Source of the DNA: Sphaerisporangium sp. TRM90804
Lineage (GTDB): Bacteria > Actinomycetota > Actinomycetes > Streptosporangiales > Streptosporangiaceae
Reading direction: 5' to 3'
Assembly: GCF_029846175.1 (NCBI RefSeq)
Contig: NZ_JARWAC010000009.1
Location: 372,001-436,000, forward strand
DNA: 64,000 nucleotides
Shown here: one piece after another, positions 50,456 through 58,829 of the stretch
Numbering within the stretch: the first letter of the stretch is position 1
How the letters are laid out: every line of letters begins with the position of its first letter
Translations under genes and position numbers: made by a program
The notes under the pieces: model-generated
What the model was told of the DNA's origin: nothing
What the model saw: the letters and a program-made list of their open reading frames with translations, nothing else
The model's database searches: none

Positions 50456-51337
50456 TCAGACGACGGTGCGCGCCGACCACAGCTCCGGGAAGACGTCGCG
50501 GCTGAGGCTGCGCTGGAGCCATCCGACGCCGCCCGACCCGCCCGATCCCATCTTGGCGCCCATGGACCGGCGCACCGCCATCAGGTGGCGGTAGCGCCAG
50601 TCGGAGAACCGCTCCGACAGGTCGGTCAGGGTCTCGGCGAGCTCCCACAGCTCGTCGCCGGGCGCGCGCTCGCTGTAGATCGTCACCCATGCGGCCTCCA
50701 CGGCCGGGCTCGGGACGTACTCGGCCGTGAGGTCGCGCCCCTCCGGGACGGCGAACCCGCGTCTGGCCAGCACGTCGAGCACGCTGTCGTACAGGCTCGG
50801 CGCGCGCAGGGCGGCGAGCAGTTCGGCGTACACCGCGGGGCTGCGCCGGTGCGGGCGGGTGAGCGGCTCGGACTTGTTGCCCAGCAGGAACTCCAGGTGC
50901 CGGTACATGGCGGACTGGAAGCCGGAGGCCTCGCCGAGCGCCTCGCGGAAGGCGTTGAACCGCACCGGGGTGAGCCAGCTCAGCGCGGCCCAGGAGGCGT
51001 TCAGCGCCTCGAAGTAGCGGACGGTGCGCGCGAGCACCGCGGTGGCCTCGGCGATCTCGTCGTCGTCGAGCAGCCGCTGCGCGAGCCGCCACTCGGTGCG
51101 CACCAGCCCGAAGTACAGCTCCATGACCTGGGTGGTGACCAGGAACGGCAGTTCTTCCGGCACGTCGGTGATCGTGTGCTGGAGGCCGTGCAGGGTCTCG
51201 GCCTCCACGTAATCGTCGTACGGCGTGCCCGCCGCGAACTCCAGGGTCGGCGCGGCCTCGCCCGGCCCCTCGGAGGGCGCGCCGGGCGCGCCGACCGGCC
51301 TCTCCGTGATGGCCCCGTCTCTCGGCCTGCTCGTCAT
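50456..51337 (-). CDS. kynA: Tryptophan 2,3-dioxygenase
   Basis: 293 residues from ATG 51337 (GGGAGG upstream); GTG 51367 is in frame but lies within the promoter. Family features: YDDYVEAETLHGLQ near the N terminus, ELPFLVTTQVMELYFGLVRTEWR with the substrate-region residues, SGFQSAMYRHLEFLLGNKS, and the heme-ligand His region SDWRYRHLMAVRRSMGAKMGSGGSGGVGWL. It is a heme enzyme that opens the indole ring to make N-formylkynurenine. It is divergent from an Lrp regulator and close to a formamidase-like hydrolase. Confidence 0.94.
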   Translation of the reverse strand: MTSRPRDGAITERPVGAPGAPSEGPGEAAPTLEFAAGTPYDDYVEAETLHGLQHTITDVPEELPFLVTTQVMELYFGLVRTEWRLAQRLLDDDEIAEATAVLARTVRYFEALNASWAALSWLTPVRFNAFREALGEASGFQSAMYRHLEFLLGNKSEPLTRPHRRSPAVYAELLAALRAPSLYDSVLDVLARRGFAVPEGRDLTAEYVPSPAVEAAWVTIYSERAPGDELWELAETLTDLSERFSDWRYRHLMAVRRSMGAKMGSGGSGGVGWLQRSLSRDVFPELWSARTVV

Positions 51338-51368
51338 CACGCCTCCCTCGCTTCCCTCTATGGTCACG

Positions 51369-51389
51369 TCTATAGGATTTCAGGGAAAT
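51369..51389. promoter_or_regulatory. kynA promoter -10 and overlapping palindrome
   Basis: Minus strand TATAGA (51369-51374) is a good -10 for kynA. Next to it ATTTC-AGG-GAAAT (51377-51389) is a perfect 13-base inverted repeat within the promoter spacer, a plausible operator for the divergent Lrp-type regulator. Confidence 0.45.
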
Positions 51390-51468
51390 GGTGAGTCTGA
51401 GGTCGTTCGTCCCTTTCACCTGCGGGTTGAAAGGTCTCGGAGGGCTTTCGGGTTGTGAGTGACGGGGC

Positions 51469-51918
51469 GTGACCGTGGACACGATGGACTGGGCTCTGCT
51501 GGCTGAACTCCAGGCGGACGCGCGACTGTCGTTCAGCGAGCTGTCCCGGCGGGTCCACCTGTCGGCGCCGGCCGTGGCCGAGCGGGTCAGGAGACTGGAG
51601 CAGACCGGGGTGATCACCGGGTACCACGCGCGGGTCGACCTGTCGCGCGCCGGGCACACGGTGAGCGCGCTGGTGCGCATGGCGTGTTACGGCCCCCGCT
51701 GCCTGCTCCGCGACGAGGCGGCGCTGGCCTGGCCCGAGATCGTCGAGGTGCACCGCGTGACCGGGGACACCTGCTGCCTGCTCCGGGTCGCCACCACCTC
51801 GATGGGCGCCTTCGAGGAGCTGATCGACCGCCTGGCCCCCTACGGCCAGCCGTCGAGCATGATGATGCTCTCCAGCCCCCTCCCCTGGCGCCCCCTGACC
51901 CGCCCCGCCGGCGGCTGA
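51469..51918 (+). CDS. Lrp/AsnC family regulator
   Basis: 149 residues from GTG 51469. N-terminal AsnC helix-turn-helix (DWALLAELQADARLSFSELSRRVHLSAPAVAERVRRLEQTGVITGYHARV) and C-terminal RAM domain (HTVSALVRM, VEVHRVTGDTCCLLRVATTSM). It senses an amino acid or derivative; being divergent from kynA, tryptophan or kynurenine pathway compounds are the likely ligand and kynA the likely target. Confidence 0.92.
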   Translation: MTVDTMDWALLAELQADARLSFSELSRRVHLSAPAVAERVRRLEQTGVITGYHARVDLSRAGHTVSALVRMACYGPRCLLRDEAALAWPEIVEVHRVTGDTCCLLRVATTSMGAFEELIDRLAPYGQPSSMMMLSSPLPWRPLTRPAGG

Positions 51919-51956
51919 GCCCTGCCGGGCGGGGACGCCGGGCGGGAGGCGCGGGG

Positions 51957-53237
51957 TCAGCGCGTGAGGCGGGCGGCCAGCTCGGCGGCGGTGGCGTGCC
52001 AGATCGCGGACGCCGGGTCGACGACCGCGAAGTGGTCGCCGGGCAGCTCCAGGTAGACGGCCTCCTCGCCCGCGGCCCGGGCGTACCGCCGGTTGACGTC
52101 GACCAGGTCGGGGTCGTCCGAGGCGCCCTGCACGACGAGCTGCGGGACGCCCAGGGGGAGCCGCTCCAGGGGACTTGAGGCGGCGTACACCTCGGGGATC
52201 TCGTCCGCGCCGCCGCCCAGCGCGCCCGCGACCGCCCCCGCGCTCACGTGACGCCGGTCCGCTGCCACGAGGTCGAGCACCCCGGCCAGCGACACCGCGA
52301 GCGTCACGACCGGCGACCCCTCCCCGGAACCCGCAGAAGGCGCGGCCGGAGACGGCGCGGCTCGGCGGGCGTCCGCCGCGGCGCCCGGGCGATCCCCTCC
52401 CCCGCGGGCGCGGTCGGCCGCGGCGCGCAGGGCGAGCTGGCCGCCCGCCGAGTGGCCCGCCACCGCCACCCGGGCCAGGTCGAGGGGCGTGCCGGCCGAG
52501 GCGAGCGCCTCGACGCCGGCGGCCACGTCGGCGGTGGTGGCGGCCCAGCCGTGCAGGTCGGGGCGCCGATACTCCAGGTTCCACGACGCGAAGCCGCGGT
52601 CGGCCAGGTCGATGGCGAGGGCGTCCATCAGGTCGGCCGCCCAGACCGACCGCCAGTAGCCGCCGTGCACGAGCACCACGACCGGCGGTGCCACGCTCCC
52701 CACGGCGGGCGTCCGGGGCTCGACCGGGCCCGGACGCGGATCAGGCGTGGTCGGGGATGGATCCGACGCGGGCGTCTTCGGAGCAGGCGCGGGCAGGCGC
52801 GCGCCGGCGGCCGGCAGGCGCAGGTCGGCCCACTGGTCGGGGTGGGGGCCGTAGGGGATCCGGCGCGCGGGGCGGCGCAGGCGGTGCACGGCGTGGCGGA
52901 CGGCCCATCCCAGGCCCGCGACCCCGCGTCCCCGCACGTGCGCCGCGCCCCCGGCGACCGTTCGCGGCCCGGTGCGGTCCAGGTCGAGCCACACCGTGCG
53001 GGGCGCGTGGCCGGAGGCGACGTCCATGAGCCGCCTCGCCTCGGGGTCGGGCCCCGGCAGCGCGACCAGGGCGCACCCCTCCCCGGCCCGCTCCAGCTCG
53101 GCGGCGAGCGCGGCCACGTCCGCCACGGCGGCGAACCGGCCCTGGACGCCGAGCGCGGCCCACTCGGCCGCCGCCGTCTCCTCCAGCAGCCCGGCGTCGG
53201 CCACCACCCCGGGCCCCGCGACGACCAGCACCTCCAC
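51957..53237 (-). CDS. Kynurenine-formamidase-like hydrolase fused to degenerate dehydroquinase-like domain
   Basis: 426 residues from GTG 53237 (GGGGAGG seven bases upstream). Residues about 180-426 are an alpha/beta hydrolase: oxyanion motif HGGYW (191-195), nucleophile Ser263 in GHSAGG, acid near 374 (GASDDPDLVD) and His402 (PGDHFAVVD). HGGxW is the known signature of kynurenine formamidase, which suits the nearby kynA. Residues 1-120 resemble a type II dehydroquinase fold (VLVVAGPG at the start, VAGLGWAVRHAVHRL at the end) without its catalytic Tyr and His. Pro/Ala-rich linkers occupy 145-180 and 280-307. Converts N-formylkynurenine to kynurenine if the assignment holds. Confidence 0.75.
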   Translation of the reverse strand: MEVLVVAGPGVVADAGLLEETAAAEWAALGVQGRFAAVADVAALAAELERAGEGCALVALPGPDPEARRLMDVASGHAPRTVWLDLDRTGPRTVAGGAAHVRGRGVAGLGWAVRHAVHRLRRPARRIPYGPHPDQWADLRLPAAGARLPAPAPKTPASDPSPTTPDPRPGPVEPRTPAVGSVAPPVVVLVHGGYWRSVWAADLMDALAIDLADRGFASWNLEYRRPDLHGWAATTADVAAGVEALASAGTPLDLARVAVAGHSAGGQLALRAAADRARGGGDRPGAAADARRAAPSPAAPSAGSGEGSPVVTLAVSLAGVLDLVAADRRHVSAGAVAGALGGGADEIPEVYAASSPLERLPLGVPQLVVQGASDDPDLVDVNRRYARAAGEEAVYLELPGDHFAVVDPASAIWHATAAELAARLTR

Positions 53238-53518
53238 CCCGCCCACCTCCCCGAAGGCGCCGCGAAGCCGGGCTCCGGGACGCGCCGCGGCACCGCGCCA
53301 CGTCGCGGGCCGGCACAGACGGTACCGCCGTCCCCGCCCGCGCCGCGAGCCGGGCGGACCGGCGCGCGAACGCGACGGCCCGGCGCGCGAACCCGGCCGC
53401 GCCCCGAGGGGGAGGCCAGGGCCGCAAGCCCGGATGGGCCCTGGCGGAACCCGGGGCGTACAGGCCCGGGCGAGACCGGGCGGGCTCGTCCGGGGCCCGC
53501 CGGGTGGGCGGGGATGGG

Positions 53519-54349
53519 TCAGCCGCAGCCCTCGAACTGGGGGACGGTGAAGCTGAGGGCCAGGCCGGACTTGGCGAACCACTTCTGCAGCAGCTTCTTG
53601 GCGGTCCCGTCCTGGTACATCTCGGTGATCGCCTTGTTGACCGCCTCGCAGCCGTCCAGGTCGCCGATGCGGATGCCCACGCCGTACCGCTCGTCGCTGA
53701 AGGGGGCGTTGACGATGCGGGTGCTGGAGGTGGCGAAGCCGGCCAGGATGAGGTCGTCGGTCGAGACGGCGTCCACCTCGCCCGCCAGCAGCTGCGAGAC
53801 GCACTGGCTGTACGACGGGGAGCTCACCAGGCTGACCGCCACCTTGCGCTCCTCCTTCACCCGGCGCCAGGAGTTCGACCCGGTCACCTGGCACAGCTTG
53901 CGCCCGCTCAGGTCGCGCACGCCGGCGACGGCGCCGTCGTCCGCGCGCACGAGCGTGTCCTGGTGGGCCACGTAGTAGGGCCCGCCGAACGACACCTTGG
54001 TCTTGCGCTCGGCGGTGATCGAGTAGGTGGCGAAGATCAGGTCGACCGTGCCCCGGGCGAGCATCTTCTCGCGCGCCGAGGACGGCGCGTCGACGAAGCG
54101 CGCCGTCTTGCCCAGCTTGCGGGCGACATAGGTGGCGACGTCGACGTCGAAGCCGGTGTACTTGCCGTCCTTCTTCACCCCGAGCCCGGGCTGGTCGGGT
54201 TTGACCCCGATGACCAGGGACTCCTTGTCGAGCAGCGAGGTCCCGGCGGCGCACCCCGCCGCGAGCGGGAGCGCGGCGAGCAGCGCCGCCGCCGGCAGGA
54301 TCCGCGCGAGCGCGCGGATCCCGCGGCCGTTGCCAGTGAGCGTGAGCAT
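53519..54349 (-). CDS. glnH: GlnH-like amino-acid-binding lipoprotein
   Basis: 276 residues. Lipobox LAAGC near residue 32 after a hydrophobic signal segment, so the protein is tethered to the outer face of the membrane. The rest is a periplasmic-binding-protein type II fold of the glutamate/glutamine class (SLVIGVKPDQPGLG, TGFDVDVATYVARKLG, DLIFATYSITAERK, FGGPYYVAHQD, CQVTGSNSW). In mycobacteria GlnH binds aspartate and glutamate and signals through GlnX to PknG rather than feeding a transporter; no ABC permease or ATPase is adjacent here either, supporting the same role. Confidence 0.85.
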   Translation of the reverse strand: MLTLTGNGRGIRALARILPAAALLAALPLAAGCAAGTSLLDKESLVIGVKPDQPGLGVKKDGKYTGFDVDVATYVARKLGKTARFVDAPSSAREKMLARGTVDLIFATYSITAERKTKVSFGGPYYVAHQDTLVRADDGAVAGVRDLSGRKLCQVTGSNSWRRVKEERKVAVSLVSSPSYSQCVSQLLAGEVDAVSTDDLILAGFATSSTRIVNAPFSDERYGVGIRIGDLDGCEAVNKAITEMYQDGTAKKLLQKWFAKSGLALSFTVPQFEGCG

Positions 54350-54364
54350 CGCGACTCCTGCCTT

Positions 54365-55753
54365 TCAGCGGTACTCGGCGAGCCGGGGCCGGACACCGAC
54401 GAGGATCAGCAGGATGGCGGCGAGCGCCGCCGCCGGCGGCCCCACGTCCCATCCGGTGAGCGCGCCGTCGCCGTCGCGGACGGCGGAGTCGAACTCCCGG
54501 CGGTGCAGGGCGATCAGTTCGACCAGGGCCTCGTCGTACTCGCCGAACGCGGGGCCGAGCGCCAGGCGCACGGCGTCCCTGGGGCTGCCGCCGGCGGCGG
54601 CCTGGCGCATCCGCCGGTCGTTGTCCTGGAACTCCCCGTAGCGCCTCAGCACCTCCTCGAAGGCCGCCCGCTGCCCGGTCAGGGTGAGCCGGGAGGCCTC
54701 CGAGCCGAAGAACCCGAGGAAGTCGCCCTCGCCGGAGGACCGCGAGTCCAGCGCGGCCTGGTACTTGTCGAGGCTGCCGGCCGGGACGTACATGACCGCC
54801 TGCGACTTGTCGAGGTAGACCTGCTCGTAGGTGTCGGCACGCTGCGGGTCCAGCAGGTACCTGATCTCGTCGCCGTGCAGGGTGTTGCCGATGGCGCGGG
54901 CCCGCGACAGGGCGAGGACGGAGTCGAACCCGTCCTCCTTGGCGTGGGTCAGCACCTCGGTCTCCCGCTGGAGCACCAGCACCCCGCCGAGGGCGAGCAC
55001 GGCGGCCAGGACGGTCGCCGCGAGCAGCGAGAGGTTGATCGTCCGCCGGAAACCCCTGCTGAGGTAGATCTGCAGGGTCAGCAGGACGGCGAGCGCGAGC
55101 GCGCAGGCGACCCCGGTCCAGATGCCGCCCATCCGCATGGCCGACAGCTCGGCGATGGAGGCGCGCCGGACGATGGTGCCGCTGTCGAGGGTCAGGTTGT
55201 AGGCCTTGGGCAGCAGGTCCAGGCGCATGAGGTCGGTGGCCTGGCGGTAGACCGCCAGCGCCTGTGAGGAGGGCGGCCCGGCGGCGTGCCCGGCGCGCTC
55301 GTCCAGCACCAGGGCGCGGGAGGCGAGCCGCTCGTAGCGGCCGAGGCCGTCCAGCAGCGCGCGGACGGTGGCCTGCGCCGTGGCGTCGTCCCCGGCGAGG
55401 TCGGCGGCCTGGAGCACCGCGCGGTCGGCCTGCGACCTGCGCTGGTCGTAGAGGGCGAGCATGGCCTGGCGCCCCGGCCCGAGCCCGGTCTCCTGCCCGG
55501 CGAGCAGGACGGTGGCCACCTGGGCGTCCATGTCGCTGAGCGCGAAGTACAGGTCGGCGGTGGCCACCACCTGCGGGCCGGCGGTGTGGCCGATGACACG
55601 CAGGCCGTCCCTGGCGTGCGCGACGGCCATGGCGACCGCGCCGGCCAGCAGCAGGACGGCGGCCACGGCCAGCGCGGTGAGCAGCCGGATGCGTCCCGGC
55701 ACGGTGCGGGCCCTGCCGGCTCGGCGGGGCGGCGCGGGCCGCACTAACGTCAT
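54365..55753 (-). CDS. glnX: GlnX-like four-helix transmembrane sensor
   Basis: 462 residues with four membrane helices (about 24-48, 205-228, 237-260 and 438-457) and two extracytoplasmic helical domains between them, the first like a four-helix-bundle ligand sensor. Mycobacterial GlnX has the same number of helices and a similar length and links GlnH to PknG. No kinase or methyl-accepting domain is attached. It lies 15 bp upstream of glnH and directly after the FHA gene in the operon. Confidence 0.8.
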   Translation of the reverse strand: MTLVRPAPPRRAGRARTVPGRIRLLTALAVAAVLLLAGAVAMAVAHARDGLRVIGHTAGPQVVATADLYFALSDMDAQVATVLLAGQETGLGPGRQAMLALYDQRRSQADRAVLQAADLAGDDATAQATVRALLDGLGRYERLASRALVLDERAGHAAGPPSSQALAVYRQATDLMRLDLLPKAYNLTLDSGTIVRRASIAELSAMRMGGIWTGVACALALAVLLTLQIYLSRGFRRTINLSLLAATVLAAVLALGGVLVLQRETEVLTHAKEDGFDSVLALSRARAIGNTLHGDEIRYLLDPQRADTYEQVYLDKSQAVMYVPAGSLDKYQAALDSRSSGEGDFLGFFGSEASRLTLTGQRAAFEEVLRRYGEFQDNDRRMRQAAAGGSPRDAVRLALGPAFGEYDEALVELIALHRREFDSAVRDGDGALTGWDVGPPAAALAAILLILVGVRPRLAEYR

Positions 55754-55754
55754 C

Positions 55755-56633
55755 TCAGCCTCTCCGCAGGGTGATGACGGTCCACGCGCCCACGTTGACG
55801 CGGTCGCCGTCGCCGACCGGTACCGGCACGTTGACCTCCACGCTCTTTCCGTTCAGCAGGGTGCCGTTGGCCGAGCCGGGGTCGACCAGCCGCCAGCCGC
55901 CGTCGGGCTCGGCCAGCAGCACGGCGTGCAGGTGGGAGACGCCGGGATCCTCCGGGGGGCCCGACAGGTCGATCTCCGGCTCCAGCGAGCGCGTCCGGCT
56001 GCGCCGCCCGATGCGCATCTCGCGCCCGGCCAGCGGGATCCGCCGCTCGGGGCAGTAGGGCGGGAACGCCACCCGGGCCGCGTCGGGGCCGCCGAGGGCG
56101 ATCATCGCCTCGTAGTGGCCGCGGTCGGCCGCGACGACCGCCAGCCAGCCGCTCCCGGCGGGCCCGCCCCGCGACCCGGGATCGCCCGTCGTCTGAGGCC
56201 GCCCGGACTGCGGGCCGGCGCCCTCGTGCCATCCCTGGGAGTGCGGGGCGCCCTCGTGCCGTCCCTGCGTGGGCGCGGGGCCGGCCGGGTCGGGCCGGGG
56301 CTGCGACGAGCCCGGGCGGACGATCTGCGCGGGCCGCCACGCCTGCGCCGGCTGCGCCGGTTGGGCGGGCGCCCCGGGGTCCGCTGCCGGGCGCGAGGGC
56401 GGCGGGGCGAACGCCTGGGAGGAGCCGCCGAGCACGAAGTCGTAGCCGCAGCTCTCGCAGAAGCGGCCGCCGCGGGGCGCGCCGCAGTCGGGGCAGGGCC
56501 CCTCGCCCCGCGGCGCGCCGGAGGAGGCGGGCGGCGCGGGCGCCGCCTGGCCGGGGGCGCCGGTCATCAGCGCGCCGCAGACGTCGCAGTACTCCTCGTC
56601 GGCGGAGTCGTGCCCTGCCGGGCAGGTGGCCAT
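55755..56633 (-). CDS. FHA-domain protein with N-terminal zinc ribbons
   Basis: 292 residues. Two zinc-ribbon modules lead (Cys4/Cys16/Cys19 and Cys47/Cys50/Cys59/Cys62), then a Pro/Gln/Gly-rich linker to about residue 165, a strand-rich segment, and a C-terminal FHA domain (about 200-292) with MRIGRRSRTR, DPGVSHLHA and DPGSANGTLLNG, the residues that read phosphothreonine. In mycobacteria the FHA protein GarA is the PknG substrate; this protein is larger and lacks GarA's N-terminal ETTS motif, so it is a functional analogue at most. Its ATG follows the VWA stop by two bases. Confidence 0.85.
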   Translation of the reverse strand: MATCPAGHDSADEEYCDVCGALMTGAPGQAAPAPPASSGAPRGEGPCPDCGAPRGGRFCESCGYDFVLGGSSQAFAPPPSRPAADPGAPAQPAQPAQAWRPAQIVRPGSSQPRPDPAGPAPTQGRHEGAPHSQGWHEGAGPQSGRPQTTGDPGSRGGPAGSGWLAVVAADRGHYEAMIALGGPDAARVAFPPYCPERRIPLAGREMRIGRRSRTRSLEPEIDLSGPPEDPGVSHLHAVLLAEPDGGWRLVDPGSANGTLLNGKSVEVNVPVPVGDGDRVNVGAWTVITLRRG

Positions 56634-56635
56634 CC

Positions 56636-57925
56636 TCAGCCCTCCGGGTCCTTGCGCATGCGGACGGTGCGGACAGAACGGGTGTCCAGCGCGATCTCGT
56701 CGGCCTTGTCGACGCCCCGCCTCAGGCGTGCGGTGCCGGTCTCGGGGTCGATGTCCACGACCTTGTCCAGCAGCTTGGCGGTCTCGTCGTTGCCCGCGCG
56801 CTCGGCGATGCCGCGCGCCTTGCCGAGCCGGGCCGTGGCGGTCTCCAGGTCGCCGTCGTTGCGCGCCTGCAGGCCCTCCTGGATGAGGGACGCGAGCTCC
56901 TGCTGGCCGGTGTAGTGGGCGACCCGGGGGTTGATGCGGGTGGACAGCGCGGGGTCGTCGCTCCACTGGGCGAGCACGTTCCCGCTGGCCAGCACCTCCC
57001 CGGTGGCGGGGACGACCAGCTTGACCAGGCCGGCGCGCATCTCCTGGCCAACGCCGCCCGGGGGCACCTTCACGCTGACGTGGTACTCGCGCGACTCCCC
57101 GCCCCACGCGCCGGTCGGGTAGTCGCCGGTCTGCGCGTCGACCGGGGAGCGGCGCCCGGTCAGATCCTCCAGGGCCGGGGAGACCTGCTTGACGAAGTTC
57201 AGCGTCGCGGCCCGGGGCGTCCACACGCGCAGCGCGACGTCGGCGACGGTCTTGCCCATGGCCGCCTCGGTCATGGCGCGGAAGTCGTCCTCCAGCTCCT
57301 CGGGCCTGCGGACGTCCATCGCGCTGCCGAGCAGGGTGGAGCCGATCCTGCGCAGCTCGGCGACCACCCAGTCGGTGCCCACGCCCCGGGCGTCGCAGAC
57401 GAACTTGCCCGAGCAGTAGGCCAGGTTGGCGTCGAACTCCGGCGCGGGCTCGTGCTCGTTCTTGCCGTCGGTGAGCAGGATGGCGTGCCTGATCGCGCCG
57501 GGGTGCTCCATGAGGTGGGCGCTGAACAGGTCGGCGGCGCGGCGCAGCCACCGGCCCATCGCGGTGCCGCCGTCGGCGCGCAGGCGGGAGACGGCCTCCT
57601 TGGCCTCGTCCCTGCTGCGCGCGTCCGCCGGCGTCAGGCGGCCGTTGCCCGGGTAGATCACCTCGGCCTGGTGGTTGCCCGCGATGACGGCGAAGTACAC
57701 GCCGTCGCGCAGCGTGTCGACGGCGGCCTGCGCGGCCTTGCGCGCCTCGGCGATCTTGCCGTACGACATGGAGCCCGAGGTGTCGACGATGATCACCTCG
57801 GCGGCGTCGGTGGCCCGGGAGGTCCCGACCGGCCCGCTGGCCTCGACGGTGATGATGCCGTGGACCTCCTGGCTCCCCGCGGGCAGGTACTTGTTCTGGT
57901 CCACGCGCATGGTGAAGTCAGTCAC
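56636..57925 (-). CDS. von Willebrand factor A domain protein
   Basis: 429 residues from GTG 57925 (AAGGAGAG upstream). The VWA domain (about 40-210) has a complete metal site: DTSGSMS near 49, the Thr of DGGTAMGRW and the Asp of LLTDGKNEHE. The second half is a beta-rich region and a C-terminal helical tail. VWA proteins bind protein partners through the metal; here it sits between a phosphatase and an FHA protein, so it is probably an effector or scaffold of the phospho-signalling pathway. Overlaps the phosphatase gene by eight bases. Confidence 0.88.
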   Translation of the reverse strand: MTDFTMRVDQNKYLPAGSQEVHGIITVEASGPVGTSRATDAAEVIIVDTSGSMSYGKIAEARKAAQAAVDTLRDGVYFAVIAGNHQAEVIYPGNGRLTPADARSRDEAKEAVSRLRADGGTAMGRWLRRAADLFSAHLMEHPGAIRHAILLTDGKNEHEPAPEFDANLAYCSGKFVCDARGVGTDWVVAELRRIGSTLLGSAMDVRRPEELEDDFRAMTEAAMGKTVADVALRVWTPRAATLNFVKQVSPALEDLTGRRSPVDAQTGDYPTGAWGGESREYHVSVKVPPGGVGQEMRAGLVKLVVPATGEVLASGNVLAQWSDDPALSTRINPRVAHYTGQQELASLIQEGLQARNDGDLETATARLGKARGIAERAGNDETAKLLDKVVDIDPETGTARLRRGVDKADEIALDTRSVRTVRMRKDPEG

Positions 57926-58829
57926 TTCTCTCCTTCGGGAAGGCCACCGTGGTATCGGCCCGGTCCCCCTGGCCGAACGGGATGACCACGACGGTGATGT
58001 TGTCGTGTCCCCCCGCCTGGTTCGCCAGGCGCACGAGCCTGCGCGCCGTCGCGAGGGGGGCGTCCTGCGGGGCCGCGGCGGCGAGGTCCTCCGGCTCCGG
58101 GTAGTAGTTCCACAGGCCGTCGCTGCACAGCAGCACGATGCCGGGCCCGTCGGTGGTGAAGGTCGTGACGTGCGGGACGACCTCGCCGGCGTCGGCGCCC
58201 AGCCACGCGGTCAGCATGTGCGTGCCGGGCGTCGCGTCGTCGCGGGTCAGCAGGGCCGACTGCGCGCCGAGCCAGTACGCCCGGCTGTCCCCCACCCAGC
58301 CGACCGTGACCTGCCGGGCCGAGACGACGGCGGACACGTACGTGCAGGCGGGGGCGTCCTCGCCGGCGCGGGCGGCGGCGGCGACCGCCGCGGCGGCGAG
58401 CCGCACGCCCTCGCGGGTGGCCGCCTCCGCCCCCTCGCCCTCGGCGAGCCGCTTGGCGATCGCGGCGGCGGCCACGTCGGCCGCCGCCTGGGACGCCTCG
58501 TCCGGGCGCGGGGAGGTGGAGACCCCGTCGCAGACGACGCCCACCACCGTCCCGGGCCCCGCGGCGGTCAGGGCCATGGCGTCCTCGTTACGGCTGTGCC
58601 GGCGGCCGCGGTCGCTGGCGCCGGCCGAGCCGTCCAGCTCCACCTCGACGTGGTCGCGCCCGGTGGGCTGGAGCATGCCGCAGTTCTCGCAGTACCCGTC
58701 GGCGCCGACGCGCGCCGCCCCGCAGGCGGTGCACGGGGTGGGCCCGGGCGCTGCGAGGTCGTGGCCGCACTGCTCGCAGAACGCCTCGCCGGCCAGGACG
58801 CGGGTGCCGCACACGGGGCAGGCGCTCAC
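57918..58829 (-). CDS. PP2C-type protein phosphatase with zinc ribbons
   Basis: 303 residues from GTG 58829, in a GTGA overlap with the kinase stop. Two zinc ribbons open the protein (CPVC/CEQC at 4-21 and CTAC/CENC at 33-50). The PP2C metal-binding motifs follow: HSRNEDAMAL, VCDGVST, VGWVGDSRAYW, LCSDGLWNY and GGHDNITVVV. It removes phosphate from Ser/Thr, and its position makes it the natural counter-enzyme to the PknG-like kinase. Confidence 0.92.
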   Translation of the reverse strand: MSACPVCGTRVLAGEAFCEQCGHDLAAPGPTPCTACGAARVGADGYCENCGMLQPTGRDHVEVELDGSAGASDRGRRHSRNEDAMALTAAGPGTVVGVVCDGVSTSPRPDEASQAAADVAAAAIAKRLAEGEGAEAATREGVRLAAAAVAAAARAGEDAPACTYVSAVVSARQVTVGWVGDSRAYWLGAQSALLTRDDATPGTHMLTAWLGADAGEVVPHVTTFTTDGPGIVLLCSDGLWNYYPEPEDLAAAAPQDAPLATARRLVRLANQAGGHDNITVVVIPFGQGDRADTTVAFPKERSD

